In this document: piece after piece, positions 45,147 to 55,192 of the stretch
Layout: each line of letters starts with the position of its first letter
Position numbering within the stretch: position 1 is the stretch's first letter
Assembly: GCF_001281315.1 (NCBI RefSeq)
Contig: NZ_CP012479.1
Span: forward strand, 930,001-994,000
DNA length: 64,000 nucleotides
Direction of reading: 5' to 3'
From: Arthrobacter sp. ERGS1:01
GTDB taxonomy: Bacteria; Actinomycetota; Actinomycetes; Actinomycetales; Micrococcaceae
Position numbers and translations under genes: made by a program
Notes under the pieces: model-generated
Seen by the model: only the letters and a program-made list of their open reading frames with translations
The model's database searches: none
What the model was told of the DNA's origin: nothing

Positions 45147-46456
45147 TGGCCAGAACGCCGGCATTACCCGGAACGTCCGCCAAGCGCGCCCCGGCGGCAG
45201 CGGCCGCCGGCAACCAGGCGGACACCGACGAGGTGACCGACACCCCGGACTCCCGGACTGAGTACGGCCCCGCAGAAAACGCCTCCACGAGCCGTTGGCA
45301 GACGCTGCGTCATCGCATCGACGCCAGAGCGGGCCGGCCCAGCGCCTCCTACTACTGGATCATCGGCACCACCGTGGCGCTGACCTGCGTCGGTTTGATG
45401 ACGGTGCTTTCGGCCTCCGCCGCGGAATCCATTTCCGCCGGCGTCGACCCGTATTCGCTGTTCATCAAGGAAAGCACCTTCGCCGTCGCCGGGCTGGTGA
45501 TCATGATGGTGCTGTCCTTCGTACGCCCGGCCGGGCTGAAAAAACTCGCCTGGCCCGCACTGGGGCTCTCGGCCCTGCTCCTGCTCCTGGTCGACTTCAC
45601 CCCCCTGGGCGTGGAAATCGGCGGTAACAAAAACTGGATCAACTTCGGCGGCGGCGTGCAGTTCCAACCCTCCGAGGCCGCGAAACTGGCCCTGGCCCTG
45701 TGGATGGGCATGATCCTGGCCCGCAAGGGCGAGCTGGTGCGGCAATGGCGGCACACCCTGATGCCCGTGGTCCCCGTGGGCGCCATCATGGTGGGGCTGG
45801 TCCTGGGCGGGCACGACCTCGGCACCGCCGTCATCGTCATGACCGTGATCGGCGCCGGACTCTTCTTTGGCGGCGCCAGCCTGAAGGTGCTCGTCCCGAC
45901 CCTGTTGGGCGGCATCGGCGCCGCCGTGCTCCTGGCCGCCATCAGCGGCAACAGGACCTCCCGCCTGGCCGGCTGGATGGGCCAATGCAGTTCCGGCCTG
46001 TGCGACCAGGCCCAGAACGGGCTCTACGCCCTGGCCTCCGGCCGCTGGTTCGGCGTGGGGTTGGGCCAGAGCCGGCAAAAGTGGAGCTGGATCCCCGAGG
46101 CCCACAACGACTTCATCTTCGCCATCCTCGGCGAGGAGCTGGGCCTCCTCGGCACGCTCGTCATCATCGCCCTGTACGGCGTGCTCGCCTTCGCGATCTT
46201 CCGCGTCATCATGAAGCGCAACGACACGTTCGCCCGCGTGGTGTGCGGGGCCATCCTCGCCTGGATCATCGGCCAGGCCTTCGTCAACATCGCCATGGTG
46301 GCGGGCCTGCTGCCCGTCATCGGCGTCCCCTTACCCTTGATCTCCTATGGCGGCACCGCCCTGGTGGTGACCCTCGCCGCCATCGGCGTCGTCCTCTCCT
46401 TTGCCCGTGCTGAACCAGACCGTGCCATACCAGAAAGTGCCTCACAAGAATCATGA
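45146..46456 (+). CDS. ftsW: Septal peptidoglycan polymerase FtsW (SEDS)
   Basis: A 436-residue SEDS glycosyltransferase with a hydrophilic N-terminus of about 65 residues and ten membrane segments. [19 protein letters not shown] near 155, the [21 protein letters not shown] loop near 310 with the catalytic Asp, and [12 protein letters not shown] near 398 are family motifs. It polymerises lipid II at the septum with FtsI. The start overlaps murD by one base (TAATG) and its end overlaps murG by ATGA. Confidence 0.96.
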   Translation: MARTPALPGTSAKRAPAAAAAGNQADTDEVTDTPDSRTEYGPAENASTSRWQTLRHRIDARAGRPSASYYWIIGTTVALTCVGLMTVLSASAAESISAGVDPYSLFIKESTFAVAGLVIMMVLSFVRPAGLKKLAWPALGLSALLLLLVDFTPLGVEIGGNKNWINFGGGVQFQPSEAAKLALALWMGMILARKGELVRQWRHTLMPVVPVGAIMVGLVLGGHDLGTAVIVMTVIGAGLFFGGASLKVLVPTLLGGIGAAVLLAAISGNRTSRLAGWMGQCSSGLCDQAQNGLYALASGRWFGVGLGQSRQKWSWIPEAHNDFIFAILGEELGLLGTLVIIALYGVLAFAIFRVIMKRNDTFARVVCGAILAWIIGQAFVNIAMVAGLLPVIGVPLPLISYGGTALVVTLAAIGVVLSFARAEPDRAIPESASQES

Positions 46457-47562
46457 CGAACAACAACAACGAGGCTCTCTCCGTGGTCCTGGCAGGGGGA
46501 GGCTCGGCCGGTCACGTCAACCCGCTGCTGGCCATCGCCAACGCCATCCGCGACCGCGTCCCGCAGGCGGCCATCCTGGCCGTTGGCACCGCCGACGGCC
46601 TGGAGGCCCGCCTGGTCCCCGCCGCCGGTTTTGAACTGGCCACGATTGCCCGCATCCCCATGCCGCGCAAGCCCTCCCCGGATTTGTTGAAGCTGCCCGG
46701 GCGCATGCGCCGCGCCATCGCCGACGCCAAGGACATGCTCCGCCGCGCCAACGCCGACGTCGTGGTGGGGGTGGGCGGCTATGTCTGCACGCCCGTCTAC
46801 CTGGCGGCCAAGTCGCTGGGCGTGCCGATCGTCATCCACGAGGCCAACACGAAGGCCGGGCTGGCCAACAAGGTCGGCGCCCGGTACACCAGCTACGTGG
46901 GCACCGCGTTTGCCGCCACGAAGATCCGGCACGCTCACGTCGTCGGCATGCCGATGCGCGCCGCCGTGGCCGGCCTGGACCGGTCCGCCGCACAGGCCGG
47001 TGCCCGCGAACGCCTGGGCATGGAGCCGGGCCTGCCCACCCTGATCGTCACGGGCGGCTCGCTGGGCGCCCTGCGCATCAACAAGGCCGTGGCCGGCGCC
47101 GTGGACGCACTCGCGGCCGCCGGCATCCAGACCCTGCACATCACGGGCAACGGCAAGGCGGTCACCGCCGACGACGGCGCCAAGCTCACCGCGCCGGGCT
47201 ACCGGCAGGTGGAGTACGTGGACGCCATGGAGGACGCCTACGCCGCCGCCGACGTGCTGCTGTGCCGCTCCGGCGCCGGGACCGTCTGCGAGGTGGCCGC
47301 CGTGGGGCTGCCCGCCGTCTTCGTGCCGCTGCCCGTGGGCAACGGCGAACAGGCCCGCAACGCCGCCGGGCTCGTGGAGGCCGACGCCGCCCTGCTGGTC
47401 AACGACTCATCCCTGGACGCCGACTGGATCAAGGACAACCTCATCGAACTGGTCCTTGACGGCGGGCGGCGTGCCGAGATGTCCGCACGGGCCTCCGCGC
47501 TGGGCATTCGCGACGCCGCCGCGCGCATGGCTGACATGGTCCTTGCGGCCGCCGGAAAATGA
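46453..47562 (+). CDS. murG: UDP-GlcNAc transferase MurG
   Basis: A 369-residue GT28 glycosyltransferase with [20 protein letters not shown] near the N-terminus for lipid [15 protein letters not shown] near 108, [15 protein letters not shown] near 197 and [17 protein letters not shown] near 273 for UDP-GlcNAc. It makes lipid II at the inner face of the membrane. The ATG overlaps ftsW and the stop overlaps murC, both as ATGA. Confidence 0.96.
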   Translation: MTNNNNEALSVVLAGGGSAGHVNPLLAIANAIRDRVPQAAILAVGTADGLEARLVPAAGFELATIARIPMPRKPSPDLLKLPGRMRRAIADAKDMLRRANADVVVGVGGYVCTPVYLAAKSLGVPIVIHEANTKAGLANKVGARYTSYVGTAFAATKIRHAHVVGMPMRAAVAGLDRSAAQAGARERLGMEPGLPTLIVTGGSLGALRINKAVAGAVDALAAAGIQTLHITGNGKAVTADDGAKLTAPGYRQVEYVDAMEDAYAAADVLLCRSGAGTVCEVAAVGLPAVFVPLPVGNGEQARNAAGLVEADAALLVNDSSLDADWIKDNLIELVLDGGRRAEMSARASALGIRDAAARMADMVLAAAGK

Positions 47563-49043
47563 CGGGACAGGTAAACGTGACTATGACGCCAACACCCTAT
47601 GAGGCGCCCACCCTCCAACAGCTTGGACGCGTGCACTTCATTGGCATCGGCGGGGCCGGGATGTCGGCCATTGCCCGCATCATGCTCAGCCAGGGCGTGC
47701 CCGTGAGCGGATCCGACGCCAAGGCCTCCGCCGGCCTCGACGAGCTGGCCGCGCTGGGAGCCCGGGTGCACCTGGGCCATGCCGGCGGCAACGTGGACGG
47801 CGTGGACACCATCGTGGTCTCCACCGCCATCCGCGCCGACAACGCCGAGCTCGTGGCCGCGCAGGCCGCCGGTCTCCGCGTGCTGCACCGCTCCCAGGCC
47901 CTGGCCGCCGCCATGGCGGGGGACAAGGTGGTGGCCGTGGCCGGCACGCACGGCAAGACCACCACGACCTCCATGATCACCGTGATGCTCCGCGGCGCCG
48001 GGGTTGACGCATCCTTTGCCGTCGGTGGCACCGTGCAGGCGCTCGGCGTCAACGCGGCCCACGGCACGGCGGACGTGTTCGTGGCCGAGGCCGACGAATC
48101 CGACGCCTCCTTCCTGAACTACCGGCCGCGGATCGCCGTCGTCACCAACCTGGAAGCCGACCACCTGGACCACTACGGCACCGCCGAGGCCGTCTATGCC
48201 GCCTTTGCCGACTTCGTGTCGCTGCTGCCGCGGGACGGGCTGCTCGTTGCGTGTGCCGACGACGCCGGATCGGCCCAGCTCGCCGCCCAGGCCGCGGCCG
48301 CCGGTGTTCGCACCCTGAGTTACGGCTTCGCCGCCGGGGCCGACATCCGCCTGGTTCCGGTCGCCGGTGCCGGGCTGAACAGCGAGACCACCCTGGTGAT
48401 TCCGGCCGCATTGGCCGGCCGCACGGGCGGGGAGCTGCGGGTGCCGTTGCGCCTGCAGGTGCCCGGCGCCCACAACGCCGCCAACGCGGCGGCCGCCGTG
48501 GCCGTCGCCCTGGAGCTCGGTGTCGACGTTGATGCCGCCACGGCGGCGCTGGCCACGTTCAACGGCGCGGCCCGCCGCTTCGAGGCCAAGGGAGAGGGGC
48601 GCGGCGTGCGCGTCTTTGACGACTACGCCCACCACCCCACCGAGGTCACCGCCGCCCTGACCGCCGCACGCACCGTGGCCGGCGGGCACAAGGTGCACGT
48701 GCTGTTCCAACCCCACCTGTTCTCCCGCACCCGGGAGTTCGCCGCCGAGTTCGCGCACGCCCTGGACCTGGCCGACACCGTGGCCGTGCTGGACATCTAC
48801 CCGGCCCGGGAAGACCCCATCCCCGGGGTCACCAGCACGCTGATCACCGATCAGCTGGCCGCACCCATCGGCTACGCACCCGTGCCCGACGCAGCCGTCG
48901 CGGCCCTCGTGGCCGCCGCCGAACCCGGCGACATCATCCTCACCGTCGGCGCGGGCGACGTCACCGGCTACGGCACCGTGCTCGTGGCGGCCCTGAACGC
49001 CGACACCAACGCCAACAGCAACGACGGCGGCACCCATGGCTGA
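47559..49043 (+). CDS. murC: UDP-MurNAc:L-Ala ligase (MurC)
   Basis: A 494-residue Mur ligase. [18 protein letters not shown] near 24 is the N-terminal nucleotide fold, [13 protein letters not shown] near 127 the ATP loop, [14 protein letters not shown] near 167 and [13 protein letters not shown] near 349 the catalytic region. It adds L-alanine to UDP-MurNAc, the first of the stem-peptide reactions. ATG at 47559 overlaps murG as ATGA. The gene overlaps ftsQ by eight bases. Confidence 0.96.
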   Translation: MTGQVNVTMTPTPYEAPTLQQLGRVHFIGIGGAGMSAIARIMLSQGVPVSGSDAKASAGLDELAALGARVHLGHAGGNVDGVDTIVVSTAIRADNAELVAAQAAGLRVLHRSQALAAAMAGDKVVAVAGTHGKTTTTSMITVMLRGAGVDASFAVGGTVQALGVNAAHGTADVFVAEADESDASFLNYRPRIAVVTNLEADHLDHYGTAEAVYAAFADFVSLLPRDGLLVACADDAGSAQLAAQAAAAGVRTLSYGFAAGADIRLVPVAGAGLNSETTLVIPAALAGRTGGELRVPLRLQVPGAHNAANAAAAVAVALELGVDVDAATAALATFNGAARRFEAKGEGRGVRVFDDYAHHPTEVTAALTAARTVAGGHKVHVLFQPHLFSRTREFAAEFAHALDLADTVAVLDIYPAREDPIPGVTSTLITDQLAAPIGYAPVPDAAVAALVAAAEPGDIILTVGAGDVTGYGTVLVAALNADTNANSNDGGTHG

Positions 49044-50124
49044 GCCGCGGCGGCCACGCATCATCACATCCCGGCCCGGCCCGGCGCCGGAGCCCGCTCC
49101 GGAACGCCCGGGACAGGCGGGGCACACCGACGTGCCCGACGCCGCCACGGCACGGCCCGTCAGCGGAAAAGTGAGCGTTGCCCCGGTCCCGGCCGAGGAC
49201 CCCGCACCGGCCAAGGCCTCGTGGGCTCCCAAGCTGCCCAAGGCTGCCAAGGCGCCCAAGCCGGCCAAGCCCGCCAGGGCGCCCAAACCGGAGAAGGCCC
49301 CCAAACAGGCCAAGGTACCCAAAGCCGCCAAGGCCGCCAAGTCTGCCAAGGTCCCGGCCCCCGCGTCGGTAACTTCCGGCGCGCAGGTCCTTGCGTTCCC
49401 GGAGCCCGCCCACAAGCGGCGTCGGCGCCACGTGTGGCTGGGAGTGGCCGGCGTCGCCGTCGTGCTTGCCATCGTCATGGTCGTGGCCCTGTATTCGCCC
49501 GTGCTGGCCGTGAAAACCATCACCTTCAAGGGGAACAAGCTGGTCGCGGAGAAGACGTTGCAAGCGGCTTTGGAGCCACTGCTGTCGAAGCCGCTGCCGC
49601 AGGTGACTCAGGGCGATGTCAGCGAATTGTTGGCCAAGGTGCCGCAAATCAAGAGTTCGCGCCTCGTGGCCCAGCCGCCGTCGACCCTTGACATCCAGGT
49701 GGTTGAACGCATTCCCGTCGCCCTGCTCAAGAACGGCAAGGACTATCTGCTGGTGGACCAGGACGGAGTGCAGCTTGGCTCCACCAGGAACCCGTCCACC
49801 GTGCCGCTGCCGCAGATTGACGGGGGCCGGGCCGCGATCGGGCGGTCCACCTTCAGCGCCATGACGGCTGTGCTGGCCACCCTGCCGCAGTCCGTGCTGG
49901 GCAAGCTGGCCAACGCCACGGCCAAGTCGCCGGATGCCGTGCAACTGCAGCTGACCGACGGCAAGACCGTGATCTGGGGCAATGCCTCCGACATGGAGCT
50001 CAAGGCGCAGGTTTTGGACGCGCTCATCAACGCCCCGGTACCCACGCCGGTCGACGGAACCCCGCCTCCGCCTCCCGTACGTGTGTACGACGTCAGCGCA
50101 CCCCGCCATCCTGTGACACGCTAG
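49036..50124 (+). CDS. ftsQ: Division protein FtsQ/DivIB with Lys/Pro/Ala-rich tail
   Basis: The 362-residue bitopic protein has a very basic cytoplasmic tail of about 130 residues. Residues 60-110 are built of repeats such as KLPKAAKAPKPAKPARAPKP and KAPKQAKVPKAAK. A membrane helix follows (about 134-155), then a POTRA-like domain beginning VKTITFKGNKLVAEKTLQAA and the beta domain with VVERIPVALLKNG. FtsQ scaffolds FtsL/FtsB in the divisome. The repeated KxPKxAK tail is unusual in length and may bind acidic lipids or DNA; that is inference. The ATG overlaps murC by eight bases. It is 235 bp before ftsZ. Confidence 0.93.
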   Translation: MAEPRRPRIITSRPGPAPEPAPERPGQAGHTDVPDAATARPVSGKVSVAPVPAEDPAPAKASWAPKLPKAAKAPKPAKPARAPKPEKAPKQAKVPKAAKAAKSAKVPAPASVTSGAQVLAFPEPAHKRRRRHVWLGVAGVAVVLAIVMVVALYSPVLAVKTITFKGNKLVAEKTLQAALEPLLSKPLPQVTQGDVSELLAKVPQIKSSRLVAQPPSTLDIQVVERIPVALLKNGKDYLLVDQDGVQLGSTRNPSTVPLPQIDGGRAAIGRSTFSAMTAVLATLPQSVLGKLANATAKSPDAVQLQLTDGKTVIWGNASDMELKAQVLDALINAPVPTPVDGTPPPPPVRVYDVSAPRHPVTR

Positions 50125-50235
50125 AGGTACCCACTCATGGGCGGCAGAGGACTTTTTTCACCGGATATGCACGACACGCGGGGGCGGTTATTGCATGCGG
50201 CAGCGATGCACCATAGCGTCACTGGGAAGAGTTAG

Positions 50236-50267
50236 TTGACATAACTATAACCTTCAACCTGAAGGTT
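50236..50267 (+). promoter_or_regulatory. ftsZ upstream region: TTGACA and FtsR-type palindrome
   Basis: TTGACA (50236-50241) is followed by a perfect inverted repeat AACCTTCA-ACC-TGAAGGTT (50249-50267). A near copy lies before the Rv1830-like gene at 8934. In Corynebacterium the MerR regulator FtsR activates ftsZ, and the FtsR homologue is at 7634, so this is the best candidate for its operator. The -10 element is not clear; TATAAC at 50246-50251 is possible. Confidence 0.55.
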
Positions 50268-50359
50268 AAGCTGCGAAGTTTCAAGCACCGGTTGAACCAT
50301 CGCGGCGCAGCAAGACCCCCAAAGAACATGTAGCAAGATACGAACAAGGGACACTTAAC

Positions 50360-51535
50360 GTGGCAGCACCCCAGAATTACTTGGCCGTCATCAAGGTCGT
50401 CGGCATCGGCGGCGGCGGCGTAAACGCAGTGAACCGCATGATCGATGTGGGCTTGCGCGGCGTTGAGTTCATTGCCATCAACACCGATGCCCAGGCATTG
50501 TTGATGAGCGACGCCGACGTCAAGCTCGACGTCGGCCGGGAGCTGACGCGCGGACTTGGCGCCGGCGCCAACCCCGACGTCGGACGCCAGGCGGCCGAGG
50601 ACCACCAGGAAGAAATCGAAGAGGTCCTCCGCGGCGCCGACATGGTGTTCGTCACCGCCGGCGAAGGCGGCGGCACCGGCACCGGCGGCGCGCCCGTCGT
50701 GGCCCGGATCGCCCGCACCCTCGGTGCCCTGACCATTGGCGTGGTCACCCGCCCGTTCACCTTCGAGGGCCGCCGCCGCGCCACGAGCGCCGACAACGGC
50801 ATCGAGGCGCTGCGCGACGAGGTCGACACGCTCATCGTGATCCCCAACGACCGCCTGCTCTCCATCAGCGACCGCAACGTGTCCGTCCTTGACGCGTTCC
50901 GCTCCGCCGACCAGGTGCTGCTCTCCGGCGTCCAGGGCATCACCGACCTGATCACCACTCCCGGCCTGATCAACCTCGACTTCGCCGACGTCAAGTCCGT
51001 CATGCAGGGTGCCGGTTCGGCCCTCATGGGCATTGGTTCGGCCCGTGGCGAGGACCGTGCCGTCAAGGCCGCCGAGCTCGCCATCGCCTCGCCGCTGCTG
51101 GAGGCCTCGATCGACGGCGCCCACGGCGTGCTGCTGTCCATCCAGGGCGGCTCCGACCTGGGCTTGTTTGAGATCAACGAGGCAGCCCGCCTGGTGCAGG
51201 AAGTTGCCCACCCCGAAGCCAACATCATCTTCGGTGCCGTCATTGACGACGCCCTGGGCGATGAGGCCCGCGTGACCGTGATCGCGGCCGGCTTCGATTC
51301 CCCGGACACCGCCTCCGAGACCAAGGAAGCCGCTTCCGCCCCGGCCGCACCCCCCGTACCGGCCGCCGTGCCGAGCACGGGCGCCACCGTGACGAACCTG
51401 AACCAGTGGGGCCAGCAGTCGGTCTCGCACGTTCCGGCCGACGGCGGTTTTGACGTGGAGCTCCCGGCCATCGTGGAGCCCGACCTCACGGGCCACCGCG
51501 CCGACGACCTGGATGTCCCCGACTTCCTGAAGTAG
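50360..51535 (+). CDS. ftsZ: Cell division GTPase FtsZ
   Basis: A 391-residue tubulin-like GTPase with [18 protein letters not shown] at 15-32, the tubulin signature [12 protein letters not shown] at 101-112, and the T7 synergy loop [11 protein letters not shown] near 205. A disordered linker (about 315-375) leads to the conserved tail [10 protein letters not shown], which in actinobacteria binds SepF. FtsZ polymerises into the Z ring. GTG at 50360 has AAGGGAC 10 bases upstream. The 235-bp gap before it holds its own promoter region and the FtsR-type palindrome. Confidence 0.98.
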   Translation: MAAPQNYLAVIKVVGIGGGGVNAVNRMIDVGLRGVEFIAINTDAQALLMSDADVKLDVGRELTRGLGAGANPDVGRQAAEDHQEEIEEVLRGADMVFVTAGEGGGTGTGGAPVVARIARTLGALTIGVVTRPFTFEGRRRATSADNGIEALRDEVDTLIVIPNDRLLSISDRNVSVLDAFRSADQVLLSGVQGITDLITTPGLINLDFADVKSVMQGAGSALMGIGSARGEDRAVKAAELAIASPLLEASIDGAHGVLLSIQGGSDLGLFEINEAARLVQEVAHPEANIIFGAVIDDALGDEARVTVIAAGFDSPDTASETKEAASAPAAPPVPAAVPSTGATVTNLNQWGQQSVSHVPADGGFDVELPAIVEPDLTGHRADDLDVPDFLK

Positions 51536-51562
51536 GCACGTACCCGTACCGCCAGCGATTCC

Positions 51563-51582
51563 GCCGCCCCCTTCGGGGCGGC
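51563..51582 (+). other. Stem-loop between ftsZ and pgeF
   Basis: GCCGCCCC-CTTC-GGGGCGGC is an 8-bp perfect hairpin with a CTTC loop and no T run. It may reduce read-through or mark an mRNA processing point rather than terminate. Confidence 0.5.
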
Positions 51583-51602
51583 ACCGAAAGGCCAGTTTGC
51601 CC

Positions 51603-52376
51603 GTGTTGTGGTTTTCGCAGGAGTTCCGCCCAGGATTGTGGGTGGGCTTCACCAACTCCGACGCCGGCAACCTGGCCTTTCACGTGGGCGACGACCCCGC
51701 CCGCGTGCGGCACAACCGCGACGCCCTCGACGCCGGCATCGGCGCCCTGGGCGGCAGCGGCACCCCGACGACGCTGCACTATATGAACCAGGTCCACGGC
51801 AACGACGTCGCCGTGCTGGCGGCACCGAACGCCGAGACTCCGGCCGCCGAGGCCCCGACCGCCGACGCACTCGTGTCGCGGTCGGCCAGCCTGGCCGTCA
51901 TGGTCGCCGACTGCGTGCCCGTGGTCCTGGCCGGCGTCGATGCCGATGGCACGCCCATGGTGGGTGTGGCGCACGCAGGCCGCCCCGGCGTCGAAAAAGG
52001 CGTCGTCGAGGCCACCGTCCGCGAGCTCCGGCTTGCCGGCGCACAGTCCCTCCAGGCATGGATCGGGCCCAGTGTCTGTGGACGCTGTTACGAAGTCCCC
52101 GCCGCGATGCGCGACGCCGTAGCGGCCGTCGCGCCGGCGGCCTTCGCCACCACCTCCTGGGGAACGCCGGCCCTTGACCTGCCGGCCGCCGTCGAATGGC
52201 AGCTGGGGCAGCTGGGCGTCAACGCACGCAACGTGGGCGTCTGCACCCTGGAACATCCCGAATTCTTCTCCCACCGCCGCGCCGTGCGCGACGGCGAGGC
52301 CGAAGGCCGGTTCATCGGATTCGCGGCGCTCCTGGCCCCCAACCCCCTCAGCACAGCGAAAGAACCACGGCCATGA
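51603..52376 (+). CDS. pgeF: Purine nucleosidase/polyphenol oxidase family (YfiH, PgeF)
   Basis: A 257-residue protein of the laccase-domain family. It keeps the metal-binding His-Cys-His set: MNQVHGNDV near 60, VADCVPVVLAG near 102 and GVAHAGRPGVEKGVV near 120. Family members cleave or deaminate purine nucleosides, and PgeF of E. coli is reported to edit peptidoglycan precursors. GTG at 51603 fits the family start; a TTG at 51597 has better spacing to GAAAGG and cannot be excluded. It lies between ftsZ and yggS as in mycobacteria, and overlaps yggS by ATGA. Confidence 0.9.
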   Translation: MLWFSQEFRPGLWVGFTNSDAGNLAFHVGDDPARVRHNRDALDAGIGALGGSGTPTTLHYMNQVHGNDVAVLAAPNAETPAAEAPTADALVSRSASLAVMVADCVPVVLAGVDADGTPMVGVAHAGRPGVEKGVVEATVRELRLAGAQSLQAWIGPSVCGRCYEVPAAMRDAVAAVAPAAFATTSWGTPALDLPAAVEWQLGQLGVNARNVGVCTLEHPEFFSHRRAVRDGEAEGRFIGFAALLAPNPLSTAKEPRP

Positions 52377-53122
52377 ACACCCCCGACGCCCGATCCATCC
52401 AACTGGAGCAAAACCTGGCCGCCGTCAGGGACCGGATCCGCCGCGCCGCCGGCAACGCCGAACCCACCCTGATCGTGGTCACCAAGTTCCACCCGGCCGA
52501 GGACGTGCTGCGACTGCGCCGCCTGGGGGTTGCCGACGTGGGGGAGAACCGCGACCAGGAGGCGGCCGCCAAGGCTGCGGACGTGGCCGACGCCGCCCTG
52601 CGCTGGCACTTCATCGGCCAGCTGCAAAGCAACAAGGCCCGCTCGGTGGCCCAGTACGCGCACTCCGTCCATTCAATCGACAGGGCGTCCCTGGTCGGCG
52701 CCCTGGGCCGCGCCGTCGCCGCCCAGCAGGACCTCGACGGCCGGAACGCCCTGGAATGCTTCATCCAGGTGGACCTGTCCGAGTCGGCTCCCGAAGCCCC
52801 AACGGCCCAGGGGAGCGGCACCCGGGCGACCGCCGCGCGGGGCGGGGCCGCGCCGTCGGAAGTCCCCGCACTGGCCGAACTGATCGCCTCGACCCCCGGC
52901 CTGCGGCTGGCCGGCGTCATGGCCGTCGCCCCGCTGGGCGCCGCGCCCGAACCGGCCTTCGAACTGCTGGCCGGCGTTTCCGCCCGGGTGGTCGCCGACC
53001 ACCCCGAAGCCGCGGCGATCTCCGCCGGCATGAGCCACGACCTTGAAGCCGCCATCCACGCCGGTGCGACACACCTGCGTGTCGGTTCCGATATACTCGG
53101 CCCGCGTCCCGCCGTGGGGTAG
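52373..53122 (+). CDS. yggS: YggS-family PLP-binding homeostasis protein
   Basis: The 249-residue protein has the single-domain alanine-racemase-like barrel. The pyridoxal phosphate lysine is in LIVVTKFHPAEDV near residue 37, with GENRDQEA near 58, HFIGQLQSNKAR near 79 and GMSHDLEAAIHAGATHLRVG at the phosphate site. YggS proteins keep the cofactor pool balanced rather than catalyse a known reaction. An Ala/Gly/Thr-rich insertion near 145-165 is not in most homologues. ATG overlaps pgeF as ATGA. Confidence 0.92.
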   Translation: MNTPDARSIQLEQNLAAVRDRIRRAAGNAEPTLIVVTKFHPAEDVLRLRRLGVADVGENRDQEAAAKAADVADAALRWHFIGQLQSNKARSVAQYAHSVHSIDRASLVGALGRAVAAQQDLDGRNALECFIQVDLSESAPEAPTAQGSGTRATAARGGAAPSEVPALAELIASTPGLRLAGVMAVAPLGAAPEPAFELLAGVSARVVADHPEAAAISAGMSHDLEAAIHAGATHLRVGSDILGPRPAVG

Positions 53123-53198
53123 CGTTTTGGGTGTTGGCAACAACATGTAGGCTCGTACTACCCACCCCGCAGCTAGCAGACCAATAGAGGAGCTAACC

Positions 53199-53725
53199 AT
53201 GGCTGGCGCTCTGCGCAAGACAATGATCTATCTTGGGCTCGCCGATGGTGACGAGCACTATGACGCTGAGCTCGCTCCGTCAGTGCCCAAGAATGAGGAA
53301 CCCCCGCGGAGTATGAGCGCGAGGCCCCCCAGGCTCCGGCACCCGTTGCCGAACCCGCTGCGCCAAAGGCGGGCGACGAAGAATACCGTGCACCTGTGAC
53401 TCCCATCAAGCGTGCCGCATCAAATCGGGAAGAGGCTGCAAGCTTGCGTCAAATCACTACTGTTCACCCCCGCTCGTACAACGACGCCAAGATCATCGGT
53501 GAAAGCTTCCGTGACGGCATCCCCGTCATCATGAACGTCACCGACATGGGTGAAGCCGACGCCAAGCGCCTCGTCGATTTTTCCGCCGGCCTGGTCTTTG
53601 GCCTGCGCGGCTCGATCGAACGGGTCACCAACAAGGTCTTCCTGCTCTCGCCGTCCTACATCGAGGTCCTGGGCGACGACAAGAAGCTCTCGGACACGCA
53701 GGCCAGCTTCTTCAACCAGAGCTAG
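53199..53725 (+). pseudogene. sepF: SepF, FtsZ membrane anchor, split by a one-base frameshift
   Basis: The first frame encodes [20 protein letters not shown], the amphipathic membrane helix of SepF, and goes out of frame at the C run CCCCC (53301-53305). The second frame resumes directly with [16 protein letters not shown] and runs through the complete SepF core ([20 protein letters not shown], then [27 protein letters not shown]). Adding one C gives one continuous protein of 175 residues. SepF anchors FtsZ to the membrane; actinobacteria lack FtsA and depend on it. The gap is therefore far more likely a homopolymer sequencing error than a true pseudogene. GAGGAG precedes the ATG. Confidence 0.9.
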
Positions 53726-53752
53726 GCCCAGCACCCGCTGACAGTCTTTATC

Positions 53753-53790
53753 CGCATTGCCCGGGCACTATGTGTCCGGGCAATGCGTTA
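53753..53790 (+). terminator. Hairpin after sepF
   Basis: CGCATTGCCCGG (53753-53764) pairs perfectly with CCGGGCAATGCG (53776-53787), followed by TTATAT. The weak T run makes termination partial. Confidence 0.6.
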
Positions 53791-53879
53791 TATGGGGTGT
53801 CGGTGGAAAACCGGTGCTGCTATTTTGAATGTGTCAAGACAGTCTTTTCATCCTCCGTCTAGGGAATGTGTACACTCGC

Positions 53880-54170
53880 GTGCCAATTGTTTTCGGTCTT
53901 CTTTACCTCCTGTTGTTGCTCTACTTCCTGACGCTCATGGCCCGGCTCGTCTTTGACTGGATCCAGGTGTTCGCCCGCAACTGGCGCCCGCGCGGCGTCG
54001 CCCTGGTGGGCGCATCCTTCATCTACCGGCTCACGGACCCGCCGCTGCGCAAGCTGCGCGCACTGATTCCGCCGCTGCGAATCGGCAGTGTTTCCCTTGA
54101 CATCGGCTTCCTGCTGCTGCTGGTGGCAGTGGGTATTGGGATGAGTGTCACACAAAGTTTTGTCAACTAA
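53880..54170 (+). CDS. yggT: YggT family membrane protein
   Basis: A 96-residue protein with two membrane helices (about 2-24 and 70-92) around a basic loop with ARNWRPRGVALVG and TDPPLRKLRALIPPLR, the YggT signature. The gene lies between sepF and divIVA in most actinobacteria and some Gram-positive bacteria and is thought to act in division or envelope organisation. GTG at 53880 fits the family length; a GTG at 53868 is in frame and nearer to AGGGA. Its function is not established. Confidence 0.85.
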   Translation: MPIVFGLLYLLLLLYFLTLMARLVFDWIQVFARNWRPRGVALVGASFIYRLTDPPLRKLRALIPPLRIGSVSLDIGFLLLLVAVGIGMSVTQSFVN

Positions 54171-54315
54171 CGTCGCGCCGTTAGTTTTCGCAGTGGAAAA
54201 GTTATATTGTAAAAAACGATAGAACCCAAGTGCAGATCGCATGATTTGTATTCGGTACCGTAGTACGGGCGGCCAACGCCTGTCCCGGACTCACTAAGAC
54301 CAATGAGGTGACTAG

Positions 54316-55008
54316 ATGGCGCTTACGCCAGAAGATGTTGTCAACAAGCGGTTCCAGCCGACGAAGTTCCGTGAAGGCTATGACCAGGACGAAGTCGACG
54401 ACTTTCTTGACGAGATCGTCGTTGAACTGCGCCGACTTCACCAGGAAAACGACGAGCTGCGCAAGCAGTTGGCCGACGGCGGCTCAGCCCCCGCGACCAG
54501 CGCTGCAACCGCCGCCCCGCTGACTTCCAAGGCTCCCGAGGTTGTCGAGCCCGTGCAGGCTGCACCGGCCGAACCCGAAGTTGCCAAGCCCGTCGTCGAG
54601 GCTGCCCCGGTAGTCGAGAAGGCACCGGTTGTTGAGGCTCCCGCCGCCGCAGCCGCCCCGGCCGCCGCCGTTTCGGGTGTGGAGTCCGCCGCCGGCGTGC
54701 TCGCCATGGCCCAGAAGCTGCACGACGAATACGTCAACGCCGGCGTCGAGCAGCGTGACAAGATCATCGCCGAAGCCCAGATCGAGGCCAGCTCGCTGGT
54801 CAACGACGCCCAGGAGAAGAGCCGTAAGACGCTCGGTGCCCTGGAGCAGCAGCGTTCGGTGCTCGAGCGCAAGGTCGAGCAGCTGCGCGGCTTCGAGCGT
54901 GACTACCGTTCACGCCTGAAGACGTACATCGAAGGCCAGCTGCGTGACCTGGATGTTCGCGGCTCCGTCGCGGCTCCGGACTTCTCGGAAGGCTCTTCCG
55001 AGTCCTAG
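54316..55008 (+). CDS. wag31: DivIVA/Wag31 polar growth protein
   Basis: A 230-residue DivIVA protein. ALTPEDVVNKRFQPTKFREG and YDQDEVDDFLDEIVVELRRL are the lipid-binding N-terminal domain. An Ala/Pro/Glu/Val-rich linker (about 55-120) is followed by a C-terminal coiled coil (about 125-215). DivIVA marks cell poles and septa by binding curved membrane and directs wall growth in actinobacteria. GAGGTG lies 6-7 bases before the ATG. The 145-bp upstream gap probably carries its own promoter. A terminator follows. Confidence 0.96.
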   Translation: MALTPEDVVNKRFQPTKFREGYDQDEVDDFLDEIVVELRRLHQENDELRKQLADGGSAPATSAATAAPLTSKAPEVVEPVQAAPAEPEVAKPVVEAAPVVEKAPVVEAPAAAAAPAAAVSGVESAAGVLAMAQKLHDEYVNAGVEQRDKIIAEAQIEASSLVNDAQEKSRKTLGALEQQRSVLERKVEQLRGFERDYRSRLKTYIEGQLRDLDVRGSVAAPDFSEGSSES

Positions 55009-55017
55009 GCTCAGCGC

Positions 55018-55056
55018 AAAGCCGGTGGTGTGGGGAAACCCGCACCGCCGGCTTTT
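55018..55056 (+). terminator. Terminator of divIVA
   Basis: AAAGCCGG-GGTG-GGG and CCC-CACC-CCGGCTTTT form a nearly perfect stem with a GAAA loop and end in TTTT. Confidence 0.85.
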
Positions 55057-55192
55057 GACGTTAACGCCCGGTTGCCGTGCCCCGACCCGCCCGTCCGCCC
55101 CGCGTGCGGGACGGCAGGGGCCGCCGCGACGCCTATGATTGAAACGTCCCTTTGGGATGCTGTGCAAGATCCACCGGACAAATGAAAGTGCC

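Noticed and set aside
53396..53725. A separate short gene for the SepF core
   Set aside because: The frame upstream continues without stop into the SepF linker and joins the N-terminal helix after one added base, so it is one gene.
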